Shown: one piece after another, positions 21,427 through 31,595 of the stretch | Position numbering within the stretch: the stretch's first letter is position 1 | How the letters are laid out: every line of letters begins with the position of its first letter | DNA from: Achromobacter denitrificans NBRC 15125 | Lineage (GTDB): Bacteria > Pseudomonadota > Gammaproteobacteria > Burkholderiales > Burkholderiaceae_B | Direction of reading: 5' to 3' | Assembly (NCBI RefSeq): GCF_001571365.1 | Contig: NZ_BCTQ01000001.1 | Coordinates: forward strand, 452,155-516,154 | DNA: 64,000 nucleotides | Position numbers and translations under genes: made by a program | The notes under the pieces: generated by a model | Seen by the model: only the letters and a program-made list of their open reading frames with translations | Told to the model about the DNA's origin: nothing | Database searches by the model: none

Positions 21427-21494
21427 AACAGGTATTTTAGGGAAACTTTTCCGATTGAGGCGATTTTTGTCCCGCAAGCCGATATGCGGCCCCA

Positions 21495-21552
21495 TATAAT
21501 CGGCTAAACAGCCCATTCCGGGCGGGTTTCGGCCTCCCGGCCCGCCTTTTTT
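21495..21552 (+). promoter_or_regulatory. nadK -10 element and structured leader
   Basis: TATAAT at 21495-21500 is a perfect -10, without an obvious -35. It is followed by a GC-rich hairpin (GGCGGG at 21521-21526 pairing CCCGCC at 21541-21546) and six T, ending 12 bases before the nadK start. The layout resembles a leader terminator, which could attenuate nadK; that is inference. Confidence 0.45.
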
Positions 21553-21564
21553 GGATACGCAGCC

Positions 21565-22464
21565 ATGCATTTTCCTACCGTCGCCCTGATCGGCAGATAC
21601 CAGGACACCGGCCTGGACACACCGCTGCGCGCGCTCGCCCATGCGCTGGCGCAGGCAGGCCGGCACGTGCTCATCGACGCGGACACGGCGCGCAACACCG
21701 GGCTGACCGAGTACCCCGTCGCCACGCTTGAAGAAATCGGCCAGACCGCGTCGCTGGCCGTCGTGATGGGCGGCGATGGCACGGTACTCGGCGCCGGCCG
21801 CCACCTGGCGCCCTTCGGCGTGCCGCTGATCGGCATCAACCACGGGCGGCTCGGCTTCATTACCGACATCGCGCTGCAGGACGCGCACGGCGCGCTGGCG
21901 CGCGTGCTCGAAGGCAGCTTCCAGATCGAGGAACGCACCCTGCTCGAAGGCAGCGTGTGGCGCGGCGACCAGAAAATGTACTCCGCCACCGCCCTGAACG
22001 ACGTGGTCCTGAACCGCGCGGGGCGCGGCGGCATGATCGAAGTGCGGGTGGAGCTCGACGGCGCCTTCATGTACACGCAGCGCGCCGACGGCCTCATCAT
22101 CGCCACGCCCACCGGCTCCACCGCCTACGCGCTGTCGGCCAACGGCCCCATCCTGCATCCCGGCATGAACGCCATGGTGCTCGTGCCGGTCGCGCCGCAG
22201 ACGCTGTCCAACCGCCCCATCGTCATTCCCGACACGGGCGTGCTCAACATGACGCTGACGGCCATGGGCCGCGTGGAGGTGGGCGCCAGCGTGCATTTCG
22301 ACATGCAGACCTGGTCCGACCTCCAACCGGGCGACCGCATCGTCGTGCAGCGCGCGCCTTATGCCATCCGCTTCGTGCACCCCGAGGGCTACAGCTTCTT
22401 CTCCACCCTGCGCCGCAAGCTGCACTGGAACCTGATGCCCCAAGCCTCCGACAACGTAGAGTAG
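21565..22464 (+). CDS. nadK: NAD kinase
   Basis: Phosphorylates NAD+ to NADP+ in the cytoplasm. The 299-residue product has GGDGT at 69-73 (catalytic Asp71), the NE/D loop LNDVVLNR, and [16 protein letters not shown]. Divergent from hrcA and followed after 13 bases by recN, as in many beta- and gammaproteobacteria. Confidence 0.96.
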   Translation: MHFPTVALIGRYQDTGLDTPLRALAHALAQAGRHVLIDADTARNTGLTEYPVATLEEIGQTASLAVVMGGDGTVLGAGRHLAPFGVPLIGINHGRLGFITDIALQDAHGALARVLEGSFQIEERTLLEGSVWRGDQKMYSATALNDVVLNRAGRGGMIEVRVELDGAFMYTQRADGLIIATPTGSTAYALSANGPILHPGMNAMVLVPVAPQTLSNRPIVIPDTGVLNMTLTAMGRVEVGASVHFDMQTWSDLQPGDRIVVQRAPYAIRFVHPEGYSFFSTLRRKLHWNLMPQASDNVE

Positions 22465-22477
22465 TAAGCGCCCCGAC

Positions 22478-24139
22478 ATGCTGCGCACCCTGCATATCCG
22501 CGATTTCGTCATCGTCGAACAGACCGAGATCCATTTCGGCCCCGGTTTCACCGTCTTCTCCGGCGAGACCGGCGCGGGCAAATCCATCCTGGTGGACGCG
22601 CTGGCGCTCACCCTCGGCGAACGCGGCGACGCGAGCATGCTGCGCGAAGGCGCGCCGCGCGCGGACATCACCGCCGTCTTCGATACCCCCAAGGCGCTGC
22701 ATGCCTGGCTGGCGGAACGCGAGATCGACGCCGACGCCGAGCTCTCGCTGCGCCGTGTCATCGATGCGCAGGGCCGCAGCCGCGCCTACATCAACGGCAC
22801 CCCCGCCACCGTCGCGCAGTTGCGCGAGCTGGGCGACAGCCTGGTCGACATCCACGGCCAGCACGCGCACCAGAGCCTGATGCGCCCCGACGCCCAGCGC
22901 GACCTGCTCGACGCCCACGGCGGCCATGGCGAACTGCGCCACGCGGCCGGCCAGGCCTGGAAGCAATGGCGCGCGCTGGCGCGCCAGCTGGAATCCGCCG
23001 AAAAAGACGCCGAAAGCCTGGCTTCCGAGCGCGACCGCCTGCAATGGCAGGTCGACGAACTGGACCATCTGGCCCTCGGCCCGGACGAATGGGAATCGCT
23101 GCAATCCGAGCACACGCGCCTGTCGCATGCGCAGTCCCTGCTGGACGGCGCCACGCAGATCCTGGAAGCCCTGGACGGCGAAGGCGATTCGGCGCATCAC
23201 CGGGTCACGCAGGCCAACCAGCGCATCCATCAGATGCTGCGCCACGATCCCGGCCTGCAAGGCGTGTACGACGAACTGGAATCCGCGCGCATCGCGATCA
23301 GCGAAGCCGTGTCCGACCTGAACAACTACGTCAGCCGCGTCGACCTCGATCCGCAGCGGCTCGGCACCGTGGAAAACCGGCTGGGGCTGGTCTTCGAGAC
23401 CGCCCGGAAATTCCGCACCGAGCCCGACGCCCTGTGCGAACTGCGCGAAACCCTGCATGCCCAACTGGCGGCGCTGCAGGCCGCGGGCGACATCGATGCG
23501 CTGCGCGCCCAGGCGCAAGCCGCCCAGGCGCAATACGACGCGGCCGCCGCGAAGCTCACGGCCGCCCGCCGCAAAACCGCCAAGGACCTGGGCAAGCTGG
23601 TCACCCAGGCCATGCAGACGCTGGCCATGCAGGGCGGCAAGTTCGAACCGGTGCTCACCCCTTCGGCGCCTGCCGCCCACGGCAATGAGCAGGTCGAATT
23701 CCTGGTCGCCGGCCATGCCGGCACCACGCCGCGCCCCCTGGCCAAGGTGGCCTCGGGCGGCGAACTGTCGCGCATCTCGCTGGCGCTGTCCGTCATCGCC
23801 AGCCGCGCCGCGCGCGTGCCCACCCTGATATTCGACGAAGTCGACAGCGGCGTGGGCGGCGCGGTGGCCGAGGTCGTGGGCAAGCTGCTGCGCGAACTCG
23901 GCGAACGCCACCAGGTCCTGTGCGTGACCCACCTGCCCCAGGTCGCGGCCTGCGCCAACAACCAGTTCCTGGTCAGCAAATCCGAATCGCGGGGAACCAC
24001 CCGGTCCAGCATCGAAGAGCTGGACGCCCCCGCCCGCGTCGAAGAAATCGCCCGCATGCTGGGCGGGATCAAGCTCACCGCCACCACGCGCGAACACGCC
24101 AGGGAAATGCTGCAAGGCTTCGGCCAGGCAAGCGTGTAG
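22478..24139 (+). CDS. recN: DNA repair protein RecN
   Basis: SMC-like ATPase of 553 residues for double-strand break repair. N-terminal Walker A GETGAGKS at 29-36, a central coiled coil (about 160-370), and a C-terminal ABC signature ([17 protein letters not shown]) with Walker [13 protein letters not shown]. Probably co-transcribed with nadK. No LexA box was recognised upstream. Confidence 0.96.
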   Translation: MLRTLHIRDFVIVEQTEIHFGPGFTVFSGETGAGKSILVDALALTLGERGDASMLREGAPRADITAVFDTPKALHAWLAEREIDADAELSLRRVIDAQGRSRAYINGTPATVAQLRELGDSLVDIHGQHAHQSLMRPDAQRDLLDAHGGHGELRHAAGQAWKQWRALARQLESAEKDAESLASERDRLQWQVDELDHLALGPDEWESLQSEHTRLSHAQSLLDGATQILEALDGEGDSAHHRVTQANQRIHQMLRHDPGLQGVYDELESARIAISEAVSDLNNYVSRVDLDPQRLGTVENRLGLVFETARKFRTEPDALCELRETLHAQLAALQAAGDIDALRAQAQAAQAQYDAAAAKLTAARRKTAKDLGKLVTQAMQTLAMQGGKFEPVLTPSAPAAHGNEQVEFLVAGHAGTTPRPLAKVASGGELSRISLALSVIASRAARVPTLIFDEVDSGVGGAVAEVVGKLLRELGERHQVLCVTHLPQVAACANNQFLVSKSESRGTTRSSIEELDAPARVEEIARMLGGIKLTATTREHAREMLQGFGQASV

Positions 24140-24142
24140 AGG

Positions 24143-24366
24143 GCCCCCACGCCGCGCCCCTTCCGGGGCTAGCTGCCCCCCAAGGGGGCTTTTTTTCCTT
24201 GGGGCGGCCCGGCGGAAAAAAGGAGCCCCCACGCCGCGCCCCTTCCGGGGCTAGCTGCCCCCCAAGGGGGCTTTTTTTCCTTGGGGCGGCCCGGCGGAAA
24301 AAAGGAGCCCCCACGCCGCGCCCCTCCGGGGCTAGCTGCCCCCAAGGGAGCTTTTTGTCCTAGGGG
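24143..24366. repeat. 82-bp tandem repeat with internal hairpins (two full and one partial copy)
   Basis: Copies start at 24143, 24225 and 24307, an exact 82-base step. The first two are nearly identical; the third has several small deletions and stops after about 60 bases. Each carries GCCCC-TTCC-GGGGC, then GCCCCCC-AAGGGGGC followed by seven T, then a CC-rich arm partly complementary to the unit start. Each unit can thus act as a terminator after recN. The rest of the 336-base gap to fur holds only the fur terminator. Confidence 0.88.
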
Positions 24367-24390
24367 CGCTTCCTTGCCGCCGACGGCCAC

Positions 24391-24421
24391 AAAAAAAGCC
24401 CCTTCGATGCGAAGGGGCTTT
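24391..24421 (-). terminator. fur terminator
   Basis: 12-bp stem AAAGCCCCTTCG (24395-24406) and complement (24410-24421), three-base loop, with seven T on the minus strand. Confidence 0.85.
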
Positions 24422-24475
24422 GGAATTCACTGGCCCGCTGCGAGCGCAGCCACGGACCGGAGGACCTGCCTCGGA

Positions 24476-24895
24476 TCAGCGTCCTTTCAGGCAACTGCCG
24501 CAGATGCCGTAGAGCACCATGGCATGGCTTTCCAGGGCAAAGGCGTTGTCCTTGGCGATCTTTTGCTGGCGCTTTTCGATCTCCGGATCGGAAAACTCGA
24601 CCACCTTGCCGCAATTCGTGCAGATCAGGTGATCGTGGTGGTCCCCGTCGTTGAGTTCAAACACGGCCTTGCCGCTGTCGAACTGGCTGCGGGCAAGGAT
24701 GCCGGCCTGTTCGAACTGGGTCAGGACTCGATACACGGTGGCCAGGCCGATTTCGACGTTTTCGCCGATCAGGGCGCGATAGACGTCTTCGGCGCTGAGG
24801 TGCCGCTGGTCCGATTTCCGGAAAATATCAAGAATTTTCAGGCGCGGGAACGTCGCCTTCAAACCCATGTTCTTCAGTTCGCTTTGGTCGCTCAT
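24476..24895 (-). CDS. fur: Ferric uptake regulator Fur
   Basis: Iron-responsive repressor of 139 residues. A winged-helix DNA-binding domain (10-80) leads to the metal site HHDHLIC at 86-92, with structural-zinc cysteines C92/C95 and C132/C135. Full-length and canonical. It is divergent from bamE, a conserved arrangement in proteobacteria, and monocistronic with its own terminator. The intergenic region has only a poor match to a Fur box. Confidence 0.97.
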   Translation of the reverse strand: MSDQSELKNMGLKATFPRLKILDIFRKSDQRHLSAEDVYRALIGENVEIGLATVYRVLTQFEQAGILARSQFDSGKAVFELNDGDHHDHLICTNCGKVVEFSDPEIEKRQQKIAKDNAFALESHAMVLYGICGSCLKGR

Positions 24896-25042
24896 GGTGT
24901 AATCGCTCTCCGTCCGCGTTGGCATGGGCAAGGATGGGTGCACCGCGAGCCGGCTCACCGAATTCCTGCCGCCACGCGGAACTATCCTTATGAAACCTTT
25001 ATGATAACGGTTTTGTCTGCTTCCAAATAATAGGGGCGCGTA

Positions 25043-25585
25043 GTGTCCATGATTGCACGAATTCCCTCCCGCTCGCTCAAGACCGGTTTGGCCGTCGCCG
25101 CCCTGGCCGTCGCCCTGGCCGGATGCACGGGGGACAAGTGGGGCTTCCCCTACAAGGCCGGTGTCCAGCAAGGAAACTGGATCACCCAGGAACAGGTCGC
25201 CCTGCTGCAACCGGGCATGACTCGCGAGCAGGTGCGCTTCGCCCTCGGCAGCCCCACGCTGACCAGCGTGCTGCACGCCAATCGCTGGGACTACCCCTAC
25301 TACTTCAAGCCGGGCTACGGCGACGCGCAGGAGCGCAAATTCACCGTCTGGTTCGAAAACGACCGGCTGGTGCGCTGGGAAGGCGACAAGCAGCCCGACC
25401 TGCAGCCCTACCAGATCAACACGCCCAACGCGGCGGCCGACGAGAAGGCGGAAAAGCGCCTGAGCGAAGACGAGGCCCGCCAGAAGGAAGACGAGGCCGA
25501 AAGCCGGCGCGACTCCGCCGCGCCCGTCAGCCCGCTGAACCAGTACCCCGGCCAACCGGGCAACGCGCCCGAGCCGCTCAATTAA
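25043..25585 (+). CDS. bamE: Outer membrane assembly lipoprotein BamE (SmpA/OmlA)
   Basis: Lipoprotein subunit of the BAM complex, which folds beta-barrel proteins in the outer membrane. A signal peptide ends in the lipobox LAGC (acylated Cys28), followed by the SmpA/OmlA fold (about 45-120, with [18 protein letters not shown]). A charged tail of some 60 residues, rich in Glu, Lys and Asp, is longer than in E. coli. Start is GTG at 25043 because AGGGG lies 7 bases upstream; ATG at 25049 is possible. dapB follows after 16 bases. Confidence 0.93.
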   Translation: MSMIARIPSRSLKTGLAVAALAVALAGCTGDKWGFPYKAGVQQGNWITQEQVALLQPGMTREQVRFALGSPTLTSVLHANRWDYPYYFKPGYGDAQERKFTVWFENDRLVRWEGDKQPDLQPYQINTPNAAADEKAEKRLSEDEARQKEDEAESRRDSAAPVSPLNQYPGQPGNAPEPLN

Positions 25586-25601
25586 TTCCAAGGACCCCGC
25601 C

Positions 25602-26393
25602 ATGCGTATCGCAATCGCCGGCGCCAGCGGCCGTATGGGCCAGATGCTGATCGACGCCGTCCTGAACTCCACCGACCTGCAGCTGACGGTCGCGCTGGAC
25701 CGCCAGGGTTCGGCCTCGCTGGGCCAGGATGCCGGCGCCCCGCTCGGCAAGCAGACCGGCGTGGCCATCACGGACGATCTCGACGCCCTCGCCCAGGCCG
25801 ATTGCCTGGTCGACTTCACCCGCCCGGAAGGCACGCTCGAACATCTGCAAGCCTGCGTCAAGCACGGCGTGAAGGCCGTCATCGGCACCACCGGCTTCGA
25901 CGACAACGGCCGCGCCGCGATCGAAGTCGCCGCGCAGAAGATCGGCATCGTGTTCGCGCCCAACATGAGCGTGGGCGTCAACGCCACGCTCAAGCTGCTC
26001 GACATGGCCGCCCGCATCCTGAACGCCGGCTACGACGTCGAAGTCTTCGAAGCCCATCACCGCAACAAGGTGGACGCGCCCTCGGGCACCGCCTTGAAAA
26101 TGGGCGAGACCATCGCCTCGGCCTGGGACGTGGCGCTGCCGGACGTCGCTACCTGGAGCCGCCACGGCGACACCGGCGTGCGCAAGCCCGGCACTATCGG
26201 CTTCTCCGTCCTGCGCGGCGGCGACATCGTCGGCGACCACACCGTGTCGTTCTGCGGCATCGGTGAACGCGTCGAGATCACGCATCGCTCGTCCAGCCGC
26301 GCCACCTACGCGGAAGGCGCGTTGCGCGCGGCCCGCTTCCTGGAAAGCAAGCACAATGGCCTGTACGACATGCAATCGGTGCTCGGCCTCTGA
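25602..26393 (+). CDS. dapB: 4-hydroxy-tetrahydrodipicolinate reductase
   Basis: NAD(P)H-dependent reductase of the lysine/diaminopimelate pathway, 263 residues. N-terminal GASGRMG (7-13), catalytic [16 protein letters not shown] and the GTTGF loop are all present. It follows bamE closely and ends at a strong terminator. Confidence 0.97.
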   Translation: MRIAIAGASGRMGQMLIDAVLNSTDLQLTVALDRQGSASLGQDAGAPLGKQTGVAITDDLDALAQADCLVDFTRPEGTLEHLQACVKHGVKAVIGTTGFDDNGRAAIEVAAQKIGIVFAPNMSVGVNATLKLLDMAARILNAGYDVEVFEAHHRNKVDAPSGTALKMGETIASAWDVALPDVATWSRHGDTGVRKPGTIGFSVLRGGDIVGDHTVSFCGIGERVEITHRSSSRATYAEGALRAARFLESKHNGLYDMQSVLGL

Positions 26394-26409
26394 TCCCGCC
26401 CCGGCAACG

Positions 26410-26436
26410 AAAAGGACCCCTCGGGGTCCTTTTTTT
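26410..26436. terminator. Bidirectional terminator between dapB and murB
   Basis: Stem AAAAGGACCCC (26410-26420) and complement (26423-26433), followed by T on the plus strand and by T after the complement on the minus strand. Confidence 0.85.
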
Positions 26437-26482
26437 GCGTCGTCGGGAAGCCGGAAGCCGCTCGACGTGGCCGGCCGGCGTA

Positions 26483-27517
26483 TCAGACCACCACGGGCTC
26501 CGGCTCCAGCCGCACGCCGTAGCGTTCGTACACCGCGGCCTGGATGGCGCGCGCCAGCGCCATGATGTCGGCCGCGCCGGCGCCGCCGCGATTGATCAGC
26601 ACCAGGGCCTGCCGGTCGTGCACGCCCGCCGCACCCAGCGCCCGCCCCTTCCAGCCGCACTGGTCGATCAGCCAGCCCGCGGCCAGCTTGTAGCGGCCGT
26701 CCGCCTGCGCGTACGAGACCAGGCTGGGGAAACGTTCCGCCAGCGCATCGCGCGCGCTGGCCGACACGATGGGATTCTTGAAGAAACTGCCTGCATTGCC
26801 CGTCACGGCCGGATCGGGCAGCTTGGCGCGGCGGATCTCGCACACGGCGTCGAAGACGTCGCGCGCCGTCGGCGCGCCCTCCGCAAGCCTCGCGTGGCGC
26901 TGCAGGTCGGGATAGCCCAGCACCGGCCGCCAGGGCCGCGGCAAGGCGAAACGCACGCTCACGATCACCCAGCGTCCCGGCTCGTCATGCTTGAACACGC
27001 TGTCGCGGTACGAATAGCGGCAGTCCGCCGCGTTCATGTCGACGAGGCGGCCCGCGCGCACGTCCCAGGCGGTCAAGCCCAGAAAGCGTTCCTGCAGTTC
27101 GACGCCATAGGCGCCGATGTTCTGCACCGGCGCCGCACCCACGGTGCCGGGGATCAGCGCCAGGTTTTCCAGGCCGTCCCATCCCTGGCCGACGCAGGTT
27201 TCCACGAAACCATGCCAGGTCTCGCCGCCAGCGGCCTCGACCACCCAGGCGTCCGGCCGCGCCTCCAGCAAACGCACGCCCTTGAACGCCACCCGCGCCA
27301 CCAGCCCCGGCACCCGCTGCGGCAGCACCAGATTGCTGCCGCCGCCCAGCACCAGCAGGGACGACGCCTCGCTCGCCAGCCGCGATAGCGCCGGCAATTG
27401 CGCCGCATCGGTCAGCGTCACGAACGCGTCGGCCCGCGACACCAGGCCCAGCGTATTCAGCCGGGTGAGGTCCTGGATGACGGGGGACAAGGTAGGAGAC
27501 GCGGAGGAATTTGACAT
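26483..27517 (-). CDS. murB: UDP-N-acetylenolpyruvoylglucosamine reductase
   Basis: FAD enzyme of peptidoglycan precursor synthesis, 344 residues, type I. FAD-binding [29 protein letters not shown] and the catalytic Ser in [10 protein letters not shown] are visible, plus the C-terminal LEPEPVVV near the conserved Glu. Monocistronic on the minus strand, convergent with dapB. Confidence 0.97.
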   Translation of the reverse strand: MSNSSASPTLSPVIQDLTRLNTLGLVSRADAFVTLTDAAQLPALSRLASEASSLLVLGGGSNLVLPQRVPGLVARVAFKGVRLLEARPDAWVVEAAGGETWHGFVETCVGQGWDGLENLALIPGTVGAAPVQNIGAYGVELQERFLGLTAWDVRAGRLVDMNAADCRYSYRDSVFKHDEPGRWVIVSVRFALPRPWRPVLGYPDLQRHARLAEGAPTARDVFDAVCEIRRAKLPDPAVTGNAGSFFKNPIVSASARDALAERFPSLVSYAQADGRYKLAAGWLIDQCGWKGRALGAAGVHDRQALVLINRGGAGAADIMALARAIQAAVYERYGVRLEPEPVVV

Positions 27518-27849
27518 GGGTACGACGGGCTGTGCTATAGTTTCTGTCTTCGCTCATATTACTTGATTGAGTGTTTGCGCTGAATGGTCTTTAGCGGATC
27601 GATCCTTAACCGGAACGCGCTTTGACTTTGGCTTTGACTTTGATCCGGGCTTGTTCGATAACTGCGCACGCGCAGTGAGAGTGAGCAAGGCCCAAGGTTC
27701 AATGTCCAAAACCCAAGACCGAAAACATCAGGCCAAATGACAAACTCAAAAAAACCATGTAATATGCGCGCCTTCTGATCGATAACCAAGTTGGTCGGAG
27801 TGAATAAGAAACGGTTCTGAGCATCGCAGCAATGCAGCACGGAACTCAT
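27518..27849. other. Intergenic region between murB and tRNA-Gly
   Basis: No gene seen. It holds four near-perfect CTTTGA/CTTTGG hexamers (about 27620-27645), a 16-base palindrome ACTGCGC-AC-GCGCAGT at 27661-27676, and the tRNA promoter at 27737-27765. Confidence 0.5.
27737..27765 (+). promoter_or_regulatory. Sigma-70 promoter of the first tRNA-Gly
   Basis: ATGACA (27737-27742), 17-base spacer, TAATAT (27760-27765). Predicted start near 27772, giving a leader of about 78 bases that RNase must remove. Confidence 0.6.
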
Positions 27850-27925
27850 GCGGGAGTAGCTCAGTTGGTAGAGCGCAACCTTGCCAAGGTTGAGGTCGCG
27901 AGTTCGAGACTCGTCTCCCGCTCCA
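27850..27925 (+). tRNA. tRNA-Gly (anticodon GCC), copy 1
   Basis: 76-base tRNA with acceptor GCGGGAG/CTCCCGC, anticodon loop TTGCCAA, T loop GTTCGAGAC and encoded CCA. It is identical to the copies at 40482 and 41630. Confidence 0.97.
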
Positions 27926-27968
27926 GGATTCTTGCTCCTGGGCATTCCTAAATGTCCAAGGGCAATTG

Positions 27969-28001
27969 AAAAGGCCGAAAGATCATACTTTCGGCCTTTT
28001 T
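27969..28001. terminator. Terminator after tRNA-Gly copy 1, also facing the LysR gene
   Basis: 13-bp stem AAAAGGCCGAAAG (27969-27981) and complement (27988-28000), six-base loop, T runs on both strands. Confidence 0.85.
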
Positions 28002-28031
28002 GCATTTCCGGGCAGCCGCCGCGCTCCCCTG

Positions 28032-28955
28032 CTACGCCTCACCGCGGGGCAATGCCTGCGCGACATCGATGACGAGCTGCTTCATCCACGAATGCGCCTT
28101 GCTGTGCGCATGCCGTTGGTGGAAGTAGATCCGCCATTCAAATTCGGGCGACTCGAACGGCAGCGGCTTGCAGACGATGCCCTGCGACGTCAGCTTGCTT
28201 CCGAAGCGCTCGGAGACCACTCCCAGCAAATCCGTCTCCCGCAACATCTCAGGCATCAGCAGCCACTGGGGCACATTGACCGCGATCTCGCGGCTCAGGC
28301 CTTGCGCGGCGAGCTTGCTATCCACGAAACGCAGATCGGTGGGGCTCATCGCCACGCGAAGATGGCGGGCTTCGAGGAAGCGCTTCAGCGTCAATCGGCC
28401 CTTGCTCAGCGGATGGCCGCGCCGCATCGCGCACACCATCCTGTCCGACAGCAATGATTCCGAACGGATCGTGCGCCCATGGGAGAGCTCGAAGCTGACG
28501 GCAAAATCGAGCTGGTCCTCCTCCAGGGCGCGAATGGAGCGCTCCGGCGCGATGTGCAGCACATCCAGGGAAATGCCCGGGGCAACGGAGGAAAGCCGGT
28601 GCATGCAGCCCGGCAGCACCAGCGAGCCCACCAGGTCCGACATCCGGATGGTGAAGGAGCGCTTGGATGTCGCCGGCTCGAAGAGCGCATCGCTGTGCAT
28701 CAGCCGCTCGGCCTGCAGCAGGATCTGATGAATGGCGTCCCTGAGCTCCAGCGCCCGGGGAGTGGGCTCCATCCCGTTGGCGGTGCGCACCAACAGTTCG
28801 TCCTTGAATAGCGCGCGCAACCGCGTCAGCGCATTGCTCATGGCCGGCTGGCTCATGGCGGCCCGCGCCGCCGCCCGAGTCACATGACGTTCAGCCATCA
28901 GGGCGTCGAACATGACCAGGAGGTTCAGATCCACGGAACGAAGGTTGATTCGCAT
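28032..28955 (-). CDS. LysR-family transcriptional regulator
   Basis: Regulator of 307 residues. The N-terminal helix-turn-helix (VDLNLLVMFDALMAERHVTRAAARAAMSQPAMS and on) is of the NodD/PnpR-like subgroup, followed by a LysR effector domain. The start at 28955 is fixed by AGGGG five bases upstream; in-frame ATGs further up lack a site. It is divergent from the HAD-CoA-transferase genes and separated from them by a palindromic operator, so it most likely activates that operon in response to a pathway acid. Confidence 0.93.
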   Translation of the reverse strand: MRINLRSVDLNLLVMFDALMAERHVTRAAARAAMSQPAMSNALTRLRALFKDELLVRTANGMEPTPRALELRDAIHQILLQAERLMHSDALFEPATSKRSFTIRMSDLVGSLVLPGCMHRLSSVAPGISLDVLHIAPERSIRALEEDQLDFAVSFELSHGRTIRSESLLSDRMVCAMRRGHPLSKGRLTLKRFLEARHLRVAMSPTDLRFVDSKLAAQGLSREIAVNVPQWLLMPEMLRETDLLGVVSERFGSKLTSQGIVCKPLPFESPEFEWRIYFHQRHAHSKAHSWMKQLVIDVAQALPRGEA

Positions 28956-29100
28956 CGAGCCCCTACTATTCATGAAAACAATAAAAACAGGCCCACTATA
29001 GTATTCCGCTCTCTCCATCCGCGCAGTCTCCATCGCCCCTCCCACGGACGCTGGATCGCCCCCCCTTACCGCGCGAGGACGGCCGCCTTCACGCCACCAC

Positions 29101-29148
29101 TATTGATGCCATCAATAATTCCATTCAAATCATCCATTGGATTGATTT
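29101..29148. promoter_or_regulatory. Paired palindromes, candidate LysR operator
   Basis: A perfect 17-base palindrome (TATTGATG, C, CATCAATA at 29101-29117) containing the LysR T-N11-A form is followed 26 bases on by an imperfect one (AAATCA at 29127-29132 with TGATTT at 29143-29148). Two such boxes between a LysR gene and its divergent target are the usual recognition plus activation sites. Confidence 0.65.
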
Positions 29149-29213
29149 TGGCCCCGCTCGTAAATTTCACTTCACGCGAATCGGCGCTTATCTCTACCAA
29201 TCGGAGTATTTCA

Positions 29214-29918
29214 ATGGCATCTGCGGACGTTCTCAAAAACAAGATCAAAGTCGTCATGTTCGACCAATATGGCACGGTGGTCGACATGCAAAAGGGGCTG
29301 ACCGAAATCGCCGCGCCCTTCCTCAAGGAAAAGGGATGGACGGGCAACCCGGGCTCCTTTGTCACCTGGTGGCGTCGGACGCATTTCGAGAACTCGATGA
29401 TCGACGCCCTGCTGCACAAGGAACACACGCCGTACCGCGAGATCGGCCACCGCGCCGTTTCGTACACGCTGGAACGGGCCGGCATCGAACACACCCCGGA
29501 CGAGGTGCGCTACCTGGTCGGCTGCATCGAGAAGCTGACCTGCTTCCCGGACGTGCCCGAGGCGCTGGCCCGGCTGCAGACCCGCTACAAGATCGTGGTG
29601 CTGTCCAATGGCGATCCCGACATGCTGGAGGCAGCGAAGGCCTATCACAAGATTCCGTTCGACAACGTCATTTCGGTCGCCGAAGCGAACTCGTTCAAGC
29701 CGCACGTCGCCACCTACGCCAAAGCGGCCGAGATCATGGGCGTGCGCATGGATGAAGTGCTGTTCGTGGCCAACCATGCCTTCGACTGCCTGGGGGCCAA
29801 GTCGGCCGGCATGCACAGCGCCTTCATCGACCGTCGCAAGCGTCCGTTCGGAGGCACGCCCCACCAGCCCGATCTGTGGGTCGACGATATGCAGTCGCTG
29901 GCCGACCTGATGGTGTGA
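29214..29918 (+). CDS. HAD-superfamily hydrolase, haloacid dehalogenase type II-like
   Basis: Cytoplasmic hydrolase of 234 residues, closest in layout to L-2-haloacid dehalogenases. The nucleophile Asp17 is in MFDQYGTVVD, motif II SNGDP at 131-135, motif III Lys162 in SFKPHVAT, and the last motif FVANHAFDCLGA at 184-195. It would hydrolyse a 2-halo acid or a phosphate ester; the FDxYGT form favours dehalogenase, but dehalogenase activity is not provable from motifs. Start has GGAG 9 bases upstream. The CoA transferase gene begins one base after its stop. Confidence 0.85.
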   Translation: MASADVLKNKIKVVMFDQYGTVVDMQKGLTEIAAPFLKEKGWTGNPGSFVTWWRRTHFENSMIDALLHKEHTPYREIGHRAVSYTLERAGIEHTPDEVRYLVGCIEKLTCFPDVPEALARLQTRYKIVVLSNGDPDMLEAAKAYHKIPFDNVISVAEANSFKPHVATYAKAAEIMGVRMDEVLFVANHAFDCLGAKSAGMHSAFIDRRKRPFGGTPHQPDLWVDDMQSLADLMV

Positions 29919-29919
29919 T

Positions 29920-31131
29920 ATGGGGCCGCTCACCGGTATTCGTGTCCTCGACCTGAGCCGGGTGGTGTCCGGTCCTTTCTGCAGCATGCTGCTGGGGGAC
30001 CTGGGCGCCGAGATCATCAAGATCGAAGAACCCGAGCACGGAGACGACAGTCGCGCTTTCGGGCCGCCCTTCAGCGGCGGCGAAAGCGCCTACTTCCTGT
30101 CGGTCAATCGAAACAAGCGCAGTTGCGCCGTCAATCTGCGCGACAAGGACGGCGTCAGCATCGTGCAAAGCCTGGCCGAGCGAAGCGACGTGCTGCTCGA
30201 CAACTTCCGGCCCGGCACCATGGAAAGGCTGGGCTTGGACCATCGCGCGTTGCGCGCGGCCAACCCGAAGCTGATCAGCTGCTCCATCACCGGATTCGGC
30301 CGCACGGGCCCCGATGCCCAGCGCCCCGGCTACGACCTCATCATCCAGGGCGAATCGGGCATCATGGACATCACCGGCGATCCGAACGGGCCGCCAACAA
30401 AAGTGGGCACTTCGATCGCCGACCTGCTGACCGGCCAATTCGCCACCCAAGGCATCATGGCCGCGCTGCTCGAACGCGCGCGCACCGGCCAGGGCAGGCA
30501 CGTGGATGTCTCCATGCTGGACAGCATGGCCTCCTTGCTGACGTTCAACGCCGGCATCTACTTCACTACCGGCAACAGCCCCAAGCGACGCGGCAATACG
30601 CATGCCACGATCGCTCCTTACGAAACCTTCAAGGCGTCAGACGGCTGGTTGAACATCGGCGTCGCCAACGACAAGTTCTGGCAACGCTTCTGCGGGGTGA
30701 TCGAACGGCCGGATCTGGCTGGCGATCCCCGCTACGCCAAAGCGGTCGAACGCGTCAGGCTGCGCGAAGAACTGGTGCCCATCGTGGCCCGGATCGTGGC
30801 GTCCAAGCCGCGCCGGCACTGGATCGCGGCGCTGTCGGAAGCCGGCGTGCCGTACGGGGACATCCGGTCGGTGCGGGAGGTGTGCGAAGCCGAACAGCTG
30901 ACCTCGCGCGGCATGCTCATCGAAATGGTCCATCCCACGGCGGGCGTCGTCAAGAACATCGACAGCCCCATCCGGTTCGATGACCGCAACGATGACGACC
31001 ACTCGCCACCGCCTCTGCTGGGCGAGCACACCGCGCAGATCCTGGAAGACCTGCTCGGCATGAGCGGCGAAGCGGTGAAGTCGCTGGCCGCCCGCGGCGT
31101 GGTGCGCTGCCGGGAGGCGCCTCATGGATGA
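29920..31131 (+). CDS. Class III CoA transferase (CaiB/BaiF family)
   Basis: Enzyme of 403 residues moving CoA from an acyl-CoA donor to a carboxylic acid. N-terminal GIRVLDLSRVVSGPF, the CoA-binding NRNKRS loop, and the catalytic Asp168 (SIADLLTG) are present. Members act on formyl-, carnitinyl-, mesaconyl- or succinyl-CoA pairs. Translationally coupled: one base after the HAD gene and overlapping the next gene by 8 bases, so the three form one transcription unit. Confidence 0.92.
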   Translation: MGPLTGIRVLDLSRVVSGPFCSMLLGDLGAEIIKIEEPEHGDDSRAFGPPFSGGESAYFLSVNRNKRSCAVNLRDKDGVSIVQSLAERSDVLLDNFRPGTMERLGLDHRALRAANPKLISCSITGFGRTGPDAQRPGYDLIIQGESGIMDITGDPNGPPTKVGTSIADLLTGQFATQGIMAALLERARTGQGRHVDVSMLDSMASLLTFNAGIYFTTGNSPKRRGNTHATIAPYETFKASDGWLNIGVANDKFWQRFCGVIERPDLAGDPRYAKAVERVRLREELVPIVARIVASKPRRHWIAALSEAGVPYGDIRSVREVCEAEQLTSRGMLIEMVHPTAGVVKNIDSPIRFDDRNDDDHSPPPLLGEHTAQILEDLLGMSGEAVKSLAARGVVRCREAPHG

Positions 31132-31570
31132 AATGTCCGCCAGGCAGGCCTTCGAGCAAGCGCTGGCAACGCACAGACCCGCCTTCGAACACTTCTTTCT
31201 GGCACGGCTGCTGGCGCTTCGGTTCGACTACCCGGAGCGGCAATGCGTGATCACGTTCGAGGCCAAGGACTTCATGTTCAACCCCCAGGGCTCCTTGCAT
31301 GGCGGAATCATTGCGACGGTGCTGGACATCTCGATGGGCCATCTTCTGAACCGCCGGCAAGGGCCCGGCGCGACGCTGGAGATGAAAACGCAGTACGTGA
31401 AGGCGGCACGCGCAGGGACGATGCGCTGTTGCAGTGAATTCATCAAGCTCGGCCAGGGCATTTCCTATTTGCGTGCAGTCATGACCGACGCCGACGGCGA
31501 CACGGTGGCGTTCGCCACGTCGACCTGGAAACGTCTGAAACCGCCCGCGGAGCGCTCGTCCAAGTCGTAA
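31124..31570 (+). CDS. Hotdog-fold thioesterase (PaaI/4HBT-like)
   Basis: Protein of 148 residues with a single hotdog domain. The long helix segment NPQGSLHGGIIATVLDISMG (about 47-66) carries the catalytic-type HGG and Asp. Expected to hydrolyse an acyl- or aryl-CoA, perhaps recycling CoA from the product of the CoA transferase whose gene it overlaps by 8 bases. Confidence 0.88.
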   Translation: MDEMSARQAFEQALATHRPAFEHFFLARLLALRFDYPERQCVITFEAKDFMFNPQGSLHGGIIATVLDISMGHLLNRRQGPGATLEMKTQYVKAARAGTMRCCSEFIKLGQGISYLRAVMTDADGDTVAFATSTWKRLKPPAERSSKS

Positions 31571-31595
31571 GTCACAGCCAAAGGTAGGGCCGGGA

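Noticed and set aside
24990..25042. Fur box upstream of fur/bamE
   Set aside because: The TTATGATAACGG stretch matches too few positions of the 19-bp consensus to be called.
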